Shown here one piece after another: positions 35,298-43,679 of a stretch of DNA of 64,000 nucleotides; positions within the stretch are counted from its first letter, which is position 1; every line of letters begins with the position of its first letter. Origin of the DNA: JAIESQ01 sp964495375 (GTDB lineage Bacteria; Planctomycetota; Planctomycetia; Pirellulales; JAEUIK01); the NCBI GenBank assembly GCA_964495375.1, contig CAZBWM010000005.1, positions 86,876-150,875 of the forward strand, in the 5' to 3' direction. Both the position numbers and the translations under genes were made by a program. The notes beneath the pieces were generated by a model. The model saw nothing but the letters and a program-made list of their open reading frames with translations, searched no databases and was not told where the DNA came from.

Positions 35298-36335
35298 CTA
35301 GCGGGTCGAGGCGACGCTGTCGGCGTCAAACTCGATCGCCAGGTCGCGGTCCTGCCCACCGATGAGCGAGATCGTCGACTCTTTGCTCAGCGTTTGCCCG
35401 TTGCGGGTCAGTTCGACACGCACGGTGTAATCGTTCCAGTTCTCGCCGCTGGCCAATCGCGTGGTGGTGAACTCACGCTCTTCGCCGGTGCTCTGGGTCT
35501 CTTTGCCGGCCAGGTAAACCTTGGCGTCGGCGGGGACGTTCAGACGCAACGTGGTCGACACAGGCTTGGCGGCGACGCGATCTTCACCGGTCGGAGCATC
35601 GAAGGCGAATTCCAGGCTGGCCTTCTGGCCGCTGGTCAACACGATTTGCTTCGTGTCGATGACCTTCTTGCCGTCGCGGACGATCTCGGCACGCACTTCG
35701 TAGGCGTAGTTCGCGCCACGGCGGAGGCCGCGAGAAACGAACCGACGCTCACTGCCTTGGCTGGTCGTGGCCGACCCGTTGACGAACACCTTGGCTTCGG
35801 TCGGCACCCACACGCTCAGCATCACAGCGTCTTGGCCGAGGCTGGCCGAAGGGGAGCCTTCAACCGGAGCGGCGCCTTCGGATGGCACAGCGTCAGCCGG
35901 GACAGCTCCTTCGGGCACGACCTGATAGCCGCCGCTATGGCCGGCGCTACCGCCGCTCGAGCCACCGCTCGAACCGCCGCTGGAGCCCCACGAGCCCGAC
36001 GAACCGCCCGAGCTACCACCGCTCGAACCGTAGTAATAGACGTATCCGCCGCTCGAGCCATGCGAGCCCGAGCTGCCGCCACTGGAGCCCCATGAACCGG
36101 ACGAACCGCCCGACGAGCCACCGCTCGAATGGTGCCAACGACGATGTCCGCCCGACGAACCGCCGGACGAACCCCAAGAGCCCGAGCTACCGCCCGAGCT
36201 TCCGCCAGAACTACCCCAAGACCCCGACGAACCATGTCGGCGCCAGAACGCCTTCGCTTCGGTGGCATCGGCAGCGAAAATCGCCAGCCCAACGCCTGCG
36301 AGGGTCAGCAGTCGTGTGAACGTCATGCCAGCCAT
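35298..36335 (-). CDS. TIGR03000 domain exported protein with Ser/Gly-rich repeat
   Basis: A 345-aa exported protein. A signal peptide (TRLLTLAGVGLAIFAADATEAKA) is followed by about 120 residues of SSGGSSGSWGSSGG-type repeats with some His and Tyr, then two tandem TIGR03000 domains (about 185-250 and 265-335), each with a strand pattern A-K-V-x-(V/L)-x-G-x-x-T-x-S/Q-x-G-x-E-R-x-F, a (L)-x-x-G-x-x-(Y/D)YxV(R)(A/V)E segment, and a ...LTSGQ/LIGGQ...F-A/D end. TIGR03000 is almost limited to planctomycetes. Probably a surface or envelope protein; the function is unknown. Confidence 0.85.
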   Translation of the reverse strand: MAGMTFTRLLTLAGVGLAIFAADATEAKAFWRRHGSSGSWGSSGGSSGGSSGSWGSSGGSSGGHRRWHHSSGGSSGGSSGSWGSSGGSSGSHGSSGGYVYYYGSSGGSSGGSSGSWGSSGGSSGGSSGGSAGHSGGYQVVPEGAVPADAVPSEGAAPVEGSPSASLGQDAVMLSVWVPTEAKVFVNGSATTSQGSERRFVSRGLRRGANYAYEVRAEIVRDGKKVIDTKQIVLTSGQKASLEFAFDAPTGEDRVAAKPVSTTLRLNVPADAKVYLAGKETQSTGEEREFTTTRLASGENWNDYTVRVELTRNGQTLSKESTISLIGGQDRDLAIEFDADSVASTR

Positions 36336-36395
36336 CTGTTTCTTGCTCCCCGGAAAGGTTTAGAGATTGACTTCGGTGTGCGTTCTTACCGTCAG

Positions 36396-36423
36396 AACAT
36401 AGCAACCGTAGCTTGCAATTCAA
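36396..36423 (-). promoter_or_regulatory. Possible promoter for the TIGR03000 gene
   Basis: On the - strand TTGAAT (36423-36418) and TATGTT (36401-36396) are separated by 16 bases, about 60 bases upstream of the start at 36335. Reasonable for a sigma70-type promoter, but not tested against anything. Confidence 0.35.
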
Positions 36424-36664
36424 GAAACTGCGTAGATTTTTTTGTTCAAGGGGTGTGCGAAATCTGCACAAGATATAACGGTTATTACTGGCAGAACCGC
36501 GCCCACGGGACCTACTCAAACCATGCCCTCGATTTCCTAAACCTCCCAGTCACTACATCCGGCAAATGCCGTTGGGTCGTGCGAGTCGACTTCGGTATGC
36601 TCTCCCGCATGCGCGCCCCTTAGCGCCGCGTAACACCCAGACGCGAGGGCGCAACCCAGGGAGG

Positions 36665-37873
36665 GTGCACACGTTGCTAGCTGCTGGCCGATCTCAATAC
36701 GCGCCGACCTCCCCCCTGCCCTGCCCTGCCGGCGGGCGGCCACGTCGCGCGCCGACGATCGCCCGGCTCCCCTGGATGTTGTTGGTTAGCGCCAGCTCAC
36801 TCGGCGCGATTGGATTGGCTGCCATCGCCCGTAGCGAAGCGCTGGCCGACGCGGGCACGAATTTTTTTTCGATGCAGTTGCTGTGGTGGTGCGTAGCGGT
36901 CGGAGCCGGCGCGGCGCTGGCCACGACCAGTAGCCAACTGGTCGGGCGCTGGAGCTACGCGGCCTTTGCCGGCACGCTAGTGCTGTTGGTCGCGGTCTAT
37001 TTCTTTCCGGCCAAGTACGGAGCCCATCGCTGGGTGCGATTCGGGCCGGTCGGCGTGCAGCCCTCGGAGCTGGCCAAGATCGCCTTCGTGTTGGCGCTCG
37101 CCCGCTACCTGATGCACCGCGAAAACTATCGCCGGTTGCGCGGGCTGCTTTGGCCGCTGGTGCTCACGTTGGTTCCCTTGGTGCTGGTGCTGCGCGAGCC
37201 CGACCTGGGGACGGCGCTCGTTTTCCTTCCATTACTACTGGCAATGTTGTGGGCGGCCGGCGCGCGGCTGCGCGACCTGGCGATCGTGGTGCTCGTCGGT
37301 TTGTTGACTTTGCCTGTGCTGGCTTCGCAGATGAGCCGCGAGCAGAAGTCGCGGATCACGGCGCTGGCCGAGCAAACCGGCCCTGGCCAACGACCGACCG
37401 ACGACGGCTTTCATTTGCATCAATCGAAACAAGTCATCGCGCTGGGGGGTGTCTGGGGGAGCGCCGTCACTGGTCAGTGGGTCGACGATAACGGCGCGTA
37501 TCGATTACCGGTCGCGCATAGCGATTTCATCTTTTCAATCGTGGCCGAACGCTTCGGTCTGGCGGGGGCGGGCGTGGTGCTGTTGTTGTTCTGGCTGCTG
37601 GTGACCACCAGCGTACGGATCGCCGGCGGCACGAACGATCCGTTCGCGCGGCTGGTGGCGGCCGGCATCGCCACGTTGTTCGCCGTCGAAGTCACGATTA
37701 ACACGGCGATGACCGTTGGCCTGGCGCCGGTCACGGGCTTGTCGTTGCCGCTGTTGAGTCACGGTGGGAGCGGTCTGGTGGCGCACGTCGCGGCGCTGGG
37801 TCTGCTGGTGCGGATCGCGCTGCGCGACGAACTGGACGTCGCGCCGGCGCCGTTCCGCTGGTCGCCGGGGTAG
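36665..37873 (+). CDS. RodA/FtsW/SpoVE (SEDS) family peptidoglycan polymerase
   Basis: A SEDS-family protein of about 400 aa with about ten hydrophobic helices. Family markers: FFPAKYGAHRWVRFGPVGVQPSELAKIAFVLALARYL, VLREPDLGTALVFLPLL, and near the end VAHSDFIFSIVAERFGLAGAG, then TINTAMTVGLAPVTGLSLPLLSHGGSGL. RodA type is more likely than FtsW because of YGAHRW and the absence of any division gene beside it. Interesting because Planctomycetota cell-wall genes are reduced. The start is unclear: an ATG at 36566, GTG at 36665 and TTG at 36674 are in frame; GGGAGG at 36659-36664 favours the last two. The N-terminus is encoded by the GGGCAGGG repeat at 36714. Confidence 0.85.
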   Translation: MHTLLAAGRSQYAPTSPLPCPAGGRPRRAPTIARLPWMLLVSASSLGAIGLAAIARSEALADAGTNFFSMQLLWWCVAVGAGAALATTSSQLVGRWSYAAFAGTLVLLVAVYFFPAKYGAHRWVRFGPVGVQPSELAKIAFVLALARYLMHRENYRRLRGLLWPLVLTLVPLVLVLREPDLGTALVFLPLLLAMLWAAGARLRDLAIVVLVGLLTLPVLASQMSREQKSRITALAEQTGPGQRPTDDGFHLHQSKQVIALGGVWGSAVTGQWVDDNGAYRLPVAHSDFIFSIVAERFGLAGAGVVLLLFWLLVTTSVRIAGGTNDPFARLVAAGIATLFAVEVTINTAMTVGLAPVTGLSLPLLSHGGSGLVAHVAALGLLVRIALRDELDVAPAPFRWSPG

Positions 37874-37918
37874 TGGTCAGGGTACAGACTTCAGACTACA
37901 GACCTCAGGCTTCAGGCT

Positions 37919-38911
37919 TCAGGCCTCAGGTGAGCAGGCGACCCGAGCGCGCCGACGCATCGAATACGCTCCGCCCATGAGCGCCAGGCCGACCGCCAAC
38001 AGCACCACGCTCGCGGGCTCGGGAATCACCAGATGACTCTGCTCGAGATGCAGCGCGCCGCTGACCGTCAACGACATCGCGAGATCGGTGGTCGCCAGAA
38101 ACGTAAACGGCGGATTGTCTGACGAGATCAGCGACAACGACTTGGATTGCCACGCGAGTGGCACTTCCACAGAAAACGAGGCGCTGTCCAGAGCAACCTT
38201 GATGTCGCTCTGCGGACCCGTGACCGAATAGTCGCCGCTCAATTGATAGGGCAAGGTAAATGCGTAATTCGTGCCGGCTTCGATATCGATCAGGTTGAAG
38301 AGAAAGCCGCGCAAATTGGAGATTTCCAAGTGCAGCTCCCCCGGCAGTAAGAAACTTCCTGACTGGGCATCGCTGGGCGTTAATGTCGCCGCTCCGGTTT
38401 GTGTGAATTGCAGACTGCTCAAGTCTCCCAGTTGATCGAAGGGAATAGCCTTCAGCAGGCTGTTGCTGCTATTGGTCGTCAGCGGCGAACCCGTGATCTT
38501 GAACGGAGCCGAAACGCCCGAAAGCAAATCGACGTCAACCCCGCGCATGTCGATCAGCGCATGGTCTTGAAAATCGAATTCCGTCGACGACGCGGGAGTG
38601 CTCTGGGGAGAGGTCGAAAAGCTGACGCCGAGGTTGGCATCCGCCTGCGAGACGACCGTCTGCGGGTGGTCGAACGGCTCCGTGAAAACGAAGGGCTGAT
38701 TTCCGGCCTTGAGCACAGGGCCGACGCCACCTCCCGTGGCGTGCAAGTTCCCCGCGCCGGTGAGTTGCCCGTCGAACGATTGTGTGTCGCCGGGCTGACC
38801 GAAGTCGATGCCGACGGTGACCACGGGGCCGGCCTGAGCGTGGCCGGAAATCAGAAGTGCCGCGCAGCATGCGATGGTGCCGACGAGCAGCGTTCGATTA
38901 TTCGCAGGCAT
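37919..38911 (-). CDS. PEP-CTERM sorting-domain exported protein
   Basis: A 330-aa exported protein: an N-terminal signal (VGTIACCAALLISGHAQA), about 270 residues of beta-rich sequence with no enzyme motif, and a C-terminal PEP-CTERM tail (VIPEPASVVLLAVGLALMGG followed by a basic patch). The tail is the sorting signal for exosortase-type processing; no exosortase is in the window. Likely to be a surface or exopolymer-associated protein. A second PEP-CTERM protein is at 53693. Confidence 0.85.
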   Translation of the reverse strand: MPANNRTLLVGTIACCAALLISGHAQAGPVVTVGIDFGQPGDTQSFDGQLTGAGNLHATGGGVGPVLKAGNQPFVFTEPFDHPQTVVSQADANLGVSFSTSPQSTPASSTEFDFQDHALIDMRGVDVDLLSGVSAPFKITGSPLTTNSSNSLLKAIPFDQLGDLSSLQFTQTGAATLTPSDAQSGSFLLPGELHLEISNLRGFLFNLIDIEAGTNYAFTLPYQLSGDYSVTGPQSDIKVALDSASFSVEVPLAWQSKSLSLISSDNPPFTFLATTDLAMSLTVSGALHLEQSHLVIPEPASVVLLAVGLALMGGAYSMRRRARVACSPEA

Positions 38912-39045
38912 TAGCGTCCCTCTCGATTTGTATTACCAGACTGCCGCTGCTTCGGCTTTCGATCTTAGTTGGCCGCTCCAACGGCAGCAAACGGGTGGCC
39001 ATTTTGCGCGGCGGGGCAAAGTTCGCGTGGCAATGTCGCTGGTCC

Positions 39046-39564
39046 CTACTCCTTTTTCTTAACCGTGAACGTCCCGCCGCGGACGCGATTCTTGCCGCCG
39101 CCGTAGAGCGTGCCGGTGAGCACCCCTTGTTTAATTTCCCCTTCGATCCACAAGTCGTCGAGCACGTCTTCATTCCACTTGCCCGACTTTACGGCGGTCG
39201 GCCGAGCCGTGAAGCCGCGCTTGTCGATCGTGCCGGCGATGATCAGGCTGCGGTCTCCTTCGATCCATTCGCCAGTGAATTTGCGGCTCTCCTTGGTGAG
39301 CTTGATCGTCACGTCTAACCGGCGCGCCTGATGCTTACCGCGAGCGGGCTGCGGGGCGATTTGCGGCGCTGATTGCTGGGCGCTGCGCTTTGCCTTGCCT
39401 TTCTTCTTGCCTTTGCCTTTTCCCTTTTTCGTCCCCTTCGCTTTGCCGTTTGGTTTTTGTTTCTGCTGCACGAACTCGACTTGCATGGTCCCTTCCCACA
39501 CTTCGGCAATCTTTGGTGCATTCAGTGTGGCCGACAGACACGTCGCAACAACGAGTGAAAGCAT
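39046..39564 (-). CDS. Exported Lys-rich hypothetical protein
   Basis: A 172-aa protein with an N-terminal hydrophobic stretch (MLSLVVATCLSATLNAPKIA, signal-like), a Lys/Gly/Gln-rich low-complexity middle at about 35-75 (runs such as KKGKGKGKKKGKAKR), and a beta-rich C-terminal domain with ITIKLTK, GEWIEGDRSLIIAGTID and GTLYGGGKNRVRGG. Repeated G-x-(L/I) strands suggest a lipocalin-like or small barrel fold. Function unknown. Its 3' part ends only 134 bases from the divergent PEP-CTERM gene at 38911. Confidence 0.6.
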   Translation of the reverse strand: MLSLVVATCLSATLNAPKIAEVWEGTMQVEFVQQKQKPNGKAKGTKKGKGKGKKKGKAKRSAQQSAPQIAPQPARGKHQARRLDVTIKLTKESRKFTGEWIEGDRSLIIAGTIDKRGFTARPTAVKSGKWNEDVLDDLWIEGEIKQGVLTGTLYGGGKNRVRGGTFTVKKKE

Positions 39565-39842
39565 GGCGCGCCCCTCTTGCTTGAATTAGGAAGCCCTTCC
39601 CCAGGCTTCCGCGAATCATCATAAGGAGTCGTGCGCGCGACGCAACTAATTGCCCGGCATGGTTACTCTGTCGATTGTGAAACCCTGATGAATTCGCGCG
39701 CGTTCAGCTTGCCGGCGCCCGGGGGCTGCTCGGTAAAATATTGGTAGAGCGAAGCACTCGCGTAGGCCGTGAATGCCCCGCTCGAAGGTGCGAGCCGCCA
39801 CGGCCACTCGCGACCTCTCGCCAAAGTAATGCGGAGGTTACA

Positions 39843-41318
39843 GTGAACCGCGCTATCGCGGAAAAGTACCGAACAATCTGTCAGTTTCAATTCGACGAGC
39901 CCGACGCGGCTCGTCCCTTCTCGGCTCGACTCGCTCACGAGCAACGTTGGAGCGAGCCGTTCGCGGCCAGAGCGATCGAAGAGTATCGCCGCTTCGTCCT
40001 GTTGGCGATGACGTCCGAGCGGCCTGTCTGCCCTTCGGATGAAGTGGACGAAGTGTGGCATTTACACCTCCTCTACACGCGCAGTTACTGGCAGCGCTTC
40101 TGCGGCGAAACGTTGGGCCGCCCGCTGCATCATGAGCCATCGCGTGGCGGGGTGGGCGAACTTGCCAAACATCGAGCGATGTACGCGGCGACGCTCGACG
40201 CCTATCGCGAAACGTTTGGCGAAGAGCCGCCCGCGGACTTGTGGCCGAGTATCGACCGGCGCTTCGCGGGAGCGCGGCGTGGCGTTGATCGGTGGTGGTC
40301 GTCATGGCATTCTCTCGTCGCGCGATTCCGGCGCCGGCGAGCCGCGGTGATCGGCGCCGCGGCGCTGCTGCCGCTTCTGGGGATCGGGCCAGTGGTTGGT
40401 TTCGCGCCAAGCATTGGCATCGGCCCAGTGGCCGCGATCGGCAATCCGTTTGATCTGCGTGGTCCCGACTTTCTGACGCTGTATCTTTGTTTGATCGGTT
40501 GTGCGTTGGTGGTCGCGACCGTGGTGCGTTATGTCGCGCGGCGGCAACCGGTCGACAGTTTTCGTTCACCGCGCGAGCTCGATCCGTACGAGGTCGCGTA
40601 TCTGGCAGGCGGCCCGCGGCGGGCGATCAACACCGCGGTCACCAGCCTGGTGCAGGCTGGCCAGTTGACCGTGGCATCGCTAACGCCGCTGCGACTGAGC
40701 CGCGCCGAAGACGTTGCAGCAGGAACGAGCCCCCTCGAGGAAGCGGTCTTCTGGAAGTTTCGGCCTGACCGAGACGGAGACGCCGGCACCAAGGCCCATC
40801 GCGGCGGCCGCCAGTCGTGCGCCGCGCTGCGTGACAGTTTGCGTGAGGACGGCCTCGTCGTTTCGCATTCGCGCAATCTTGTGGGCATCGGCGTTCCGCT
40901 TGTCGTCATGTTGGCAGTGCTGTTGTTTGGCGCGGCCAAGGTGGCGATCGGGTTGGATCGCGGTCGGCCGATCGGCTTTCTCGTGGTGTTGTGCATCGGC
41001 AACGCGGTGGTCACGTTGGCAGGTTTCGCCCGGCGGCTGCTGCGGACTCCGGAAGGAGACCGCACGCTGGCCCAGCTCGAGCGCGAACACCTCAAGCTGC
41101 GTGACGAGGTAACGGCGAAAGTCGACGTGGCCTCGCGCGAGAGCTTTGCTTTGGCGGTTGGCTTGTATGGTTTGGGGATCTTGAGCGCGACTCCGTTGTC
41201 GGCGTTTGCCACGGCGATGGGCCCGCAAGTGACGGGGAGCGGCGGCTGCGGCTCGGGCTGTGGCGGGGGAGGATGCGGAGGTGGTGGTTGCGGAGGCGGG
41301 TGTGGTGGTTGTGGTTAG
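39843..41318 (+). CDS. TIGR04222 domain membrane protein with glycine-rich/DUF1399-like N-terminus
   Basis: A 491-aa protein starting with GTG; GGAGG is seven bases before it. The N-terminal soluble region has a W-H-x-H-x-L-Y-T-x-x-Y motif (VDEVWHLHLLYTRSYW) as in the glycine-rich-domain/DUF1399 group. It is followed by about four hydrophobic helices (about 190-240 and 350-400) and a TIGR04222-like region containing DPYEVAYLAGGPRRAINTAV. The C-terminus ends in a Cys/Gly tail, about 20 residues made of CGGGC units. Such proteins are known from many bacteria, with no assigned function. Here the Cys-Gly tail is exceptionally regular. Confidence 0.8.
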   Translation: MNRAIAEKYRTICQFQFDEPDAARPFSARLAHEQRWSEPFAARAIEEYRRFVLLAMTSERPVCPSDEVDEVWHLHLLYTRSYWQRFCGETLGRPLHHEPSRGGVGELAKHRAMYAATLDAYRETFGEEPPADLWPSIDRRFAGARRGVDRWWSSWHSLVARFRRRRAAVIGAAALLPLLGIGPVVGFAPSIGIGPVAAIGNPFDLRGPDFLTLYLCLIGCALVVATVVRYVARRQPVDSFRSPRELDPYEVAYLAGGPRRAINTAVTSLVQAGQLTVASLTPLRLSRAEDVAAGTSPLEEAVFWKFRPDRDGDAGTKAHRGGRQSCAALRDSLREDGLVVSHSRNLVGIGVPLVVMLAVLLFGAAKVAIGLDRGRPIGFLVVLCIGNAVVTLAGFARRLLRTPEGDRTLAQLEREHLKLRDEVTAKVDVASRESFALAVGLYGLGILSATPLSAFATAMGPQVTGSGGCGSGCGGGGCGGGGCGGGCGGCG

Positions 41319-41365
41319 TGGTACTTGGCAATGGAGAGGATCTCGCGCTAAGGCGCAATGTTCGG

Positions 41366-42133
41366 TCACTTGGACTGTGTCGCGAGAAACGCCTCGAGCG
41401 CTGGCTGGTCTTGCGGTTCGAGTAGTTCGCCGGCGGCTGTGAGCCATTTGAAGTCGCGCTGCTGACGCACTCGTTCGTAACAGGGTTCGGCTTCGCCGGG
41501 GCGCAGCGGGAAGTTGCGCAGCGCCCCGGAGGGGAGAACCACGATCAACGTGTCGCGCGTTCGCGGAATCACGGCAACCGGGCCGTTGTCATTGTCATCA
41601 AGGTGAAGGTCACACTGACGGAGTCCTTTGGTCAGCCGAGGTCTCGCATCACTTTCTCTAACTCCGCGCGCGTAGATCAGGATGACATTGTCGGCAAAAT
41701 CAAACCACGCCCAGTTATCTTTGAAGTCGCGATCGGGCCGATGCAGGTACCAATGCGGCGTTAAGCCCGACTCGGAGCCGCGGAACTGATTGGCGAACAT
41801 GGGGCGCGGCGGTGGCCAGCGGTAAAGCGCGCTGGCGACAGCTTCAATTTCTAACGAGATGACAAGCCAGAAGCCCACGAAGATGGCCGGCAGCCCTAGC
41901 ACGAGCTTTGACAGCAAGACACCGACGTGACTGCTCCCACGAACCATCCAGAACCAGAGCACCGAGATCGTGGCCACGAGGTCGATCAAGGGGAGGATCA
42001 TCATATTGCCCATGCCGATGTAGGGCGTCACCAGGCCGACGATCGCGAAGAGGATCGCCAGCCAGATGAGTAGCGCGAGCCAGGTTGGTCGCCAGGCGGG
42101 CAATTCGGGGTTGTCGGCGTTCGGTGCGTCCAT
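41366..42133 (-). CDS. Hypothetical membrane protein
   Basis: A 255-aa protein with three or four hydrophobic helices in the first 120 residues (LALLIWLAILFAIVGLVTPY, MMILPLIDLVATISVLWFWMV, LVLGLPAIFVGFWLVISLEI) and a soluble C-terminus with a beta-rich patch (NVILIYARGV, DTLIVVLPSGALRNFPL). The helix-containing half looks like YcxB-type or related small membrane proteins, but I cannot assign a family. It is convergent with the TIGR04222 gene, 47 bases away. Confidence 0.55.
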   Translation of the reverse strand: MDAPNADNPELPAWRPTWLALLIWLAILFAIVGLVTPYIGMGNMMILPLIDLVATISVLWFWMVRGSSHVGVLLSKLVLGLPAIFVGFWLVISLEIEAVASALYRWPPPRPMFANQFRGSESGLTPHWYLHRPDRDFKDNWAWFDFADNVILIYARGVRESDARPRLTKGLRQCDLHLDDNDNGPVAVIPRTRDTLIVVLPSGALRNFPLRPGEAEPCYERVRQQRDFKWLTAAGELLEPQDQPALEAFLATQSK

Positions 42134-42986
42134 TGCGGTGGGCCAGGAGGAGTTTTCAGTCTAACCACGGATGAGACGGAGATCACGGATGATTCGTGCC
42201 AGGACGTGCAGCGGCCGCGGCGCGCAAGCCGGGCGCTCGGTTCCTCCTCTGTGAGAAAGCGTGATTCTCGTCGCGGGCGATTTGTCGTGTGCCGATCGGG
42301 TGCGGCCCGCGCGCACGGAGATCGGTCTCTCCGGCCGACCCGTTGAACGCGACATCGCGTGGGGTCCTTGGCGGAGAGCGGCGTTCGGTTTGTCGTCTTC
42401 CAAAACGATCCACAGAAAGCACAGAAGGACGCAGAAGATTCTGTTCTGCGACGCTCTGTGATCTTCTGTGGATGACTCGGACTTCTTCCACGGCTCCGCG
42501 AGCACACGCTTCCGAGACGCTCGGCGCGCACCACGGACGGGCTCTCCGGCCGACCCGTTAAACGCATTGTGCGTGGGGTCGTTGGTGGAGAGTTGGGTCG
42601 TGCCGAGCATCAAGCTTCCGGCTGGCGATGACGTTCTGCCCGGAGGAAACCGGATCTGGCGCGATTCCCAAGGAAACGCCCATAATCCGGCACACAAACT
42701 CAACGGGCCGGCAACGCCAGCGGGGGCTGATCGTCGGCAACGATTGACATTCTAGGGACTGGGTGGCTCAGTTGTCAATATATATGAACAAAAAATAGTA
42801 CAAAATATATCGGGTCGCGAGAGAGTCCCGAAGGCCTCACGCCAAGGCGCGAAGGCGCAAAGAACGCCCGGTAGGGTACTTCCGCAGATGTCGCCGATTA
42901 CGCAGATGTGCAAGCCGGCAGTGGCACCCGGCGGCGTTAGCCCTTCGAGCGGGGTGGCCCGGCTGCTCGCAGCCACAAGAATCTAT
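42134..42986. other. Repeat-bearing intergenic stretch
   Basis: 853 bases without a supported gene. It contains a direct repeat of about 51 bases (42327-42378 and 42542-42592), a TATATATGAACAAAAAATAG AT-rich patch around 42776-42810, which is unusual in this GC-rich chromosome, and fragments resembling the GCAGTGGCACC REP family near 42918. Confidence 0.6.
42327..42592. repeat. Pair of ~51-bp direct repeats
   Basis: The sequence beginning CTCTCCGGCCGACCCGTT and ending in GGCGGAGAG/GGTGGAGAG appears twice, at 42327-42378 and 42542-42592, with several mismatches (for example CGACATCGCG versus CATTGTGCG). The copies are 215 bases apart, in the same orientation. Confidence 0.75.
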
Positions 42987-43424
42987 TCATGCCGCGCGGC
43001 CGGCTCGAGGCACGTCAATATCAGAGGGCTTCTTGTCGCTTCGCGACCCAGCCGACAAGCGGCTGGGCCACCCAATGTTGGCAGTCCAGAAGGTTAATGG
43101 CGCCAGCAGTCGCACCCGGCGCAGGTCAGGGCGGAGGCGGGACTCGTCGATCGCGTATCCCCGCGCCGCGAGCGCCGCGCGCAAGGCTTCAAAGCCGATC
43201 GGCCAAAAGACGAAGGGCCGCTTATCGGGCCACTTGGGGTGCTCGAGTCCGAGCCCGCTGCCGAACAGCCCGCGACGGCGGAAGAGTTTCAAGCGTTCGT
43301 CGTGCGGGTAGACGCAAGCGAAGACGCGCAGGAAGTCGTCGTGGACTTCGAAGGCGGCAAAAGGCCAGGACAGCCAGGCGCCATGCACCCAGACTCCGCC
43401 GCGTGTTTTGAAGGGTTCGGACAT
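42987..43424 (-). CDS. Small hypothetical protein
   Basis: A 145-aa protein of unrecognised family. The N-terminal two thirds looks real: TRGGVWVHGAWLSWPFAAFEVHDDFLRVFA, then PKWPDKRPFVFWPIGFEALRAAL (many aromatic residues). The last about 35 residues are probably read through a REP-like hairpin (43047-43067) and may not be part of the original gene. I chose the ATG at 43422-43424 (MSEPFKTRG); the upstream frame goes through another repeat and has no support. Confidence 0.5.
   Translation of the reverse strand: MSEPFKTRGGVWVHGAWLSWPFAAFEVHDDFLRVFACVYPHDERLKLFRRRGLFGSGLGLEHPKWPDKRPFVFWPIGFEALRAALAARGYAIDESRLRPDLRRVRLLAPLTFWTANIGWPSRLSAGSRSDKKPSDIDVPRAGRAA
43047..43067. repeat. REP-like hairpin, CCCAGCCG family
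   Basis: CCCAGCCG and CGGCTGGG with five bases between, inside the 3' end of the small hypothetical gene. Arms are perfect. It resembles the other planctomycete-type palindromes here in size and layout. Confidence 0.65.
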
Positions 43425-43451
43425 AGCCAGTTCCCGGCGCGACTTCGCGCC

Positions 43452-43482
43452 AGCTAGCGCGCGGGACAAGTCCCGCGGCTTA
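43452..43482. repeat. Half copy of the TTAGCCGCGG REPIN family
   Basis: AGCTAGCGCGCGGGA-CAA-GTCCCGCGGCTTA resembles one end of the full copies at 11994 and 20489 (right end, with a C-to-T-type change near the terminus). It lies directly upstream of the small hypothetical gene's start. It shows that single REP units exist as well as inverted pairs. Confidence 0.75.
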
Positions 43483-43556
43483 CGTTTCGATCGCTTCGTG
43501 ACTTCTTCGTGTCGTTGTGTCGTTGTGGTGGATGTCCCGATCGCACGAGCCACGGA

Positions 43557-43632
43557 GGGGGACAGTCCCATGTTTTCGGACGACGCTGCTTGGTTGTCGC
43601 GCTGTCAAACACCGAAAAATGGGACAGTCCCC
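43557..43632. repeat. REPIN-like inverted repeat, GGGGACAGTCCC family
   Basis: Left arm GGGGACAGTCCCATGTTTTCGG (43557-43579, including one more G) and right arm CCGAAAAATGGGACAGTCCCC (43612-43632) are inverted, with about 32 bases between. Inner GGGACAGTCCC is itself a near-palindrome. One or two mismatches in the stem. It is in the gap between the small gene and pcm. I know this type of element from planctomycetes generally; that statement is from memory. Confidence 0.75.
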
Positions 43633-43679
43633 GGAGTCGGACTTTGCGCCTTCGCGCCTTTGCGCGAGATCTTGCTGCG

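Noticed and set aside
35977..36240. Possible CRISPR or tandem-repeat array
   Set aside because: The periodic bases encode the Ser/Gly-rich segment of the TIGR03000 protein; there are no repeat-spacer units.
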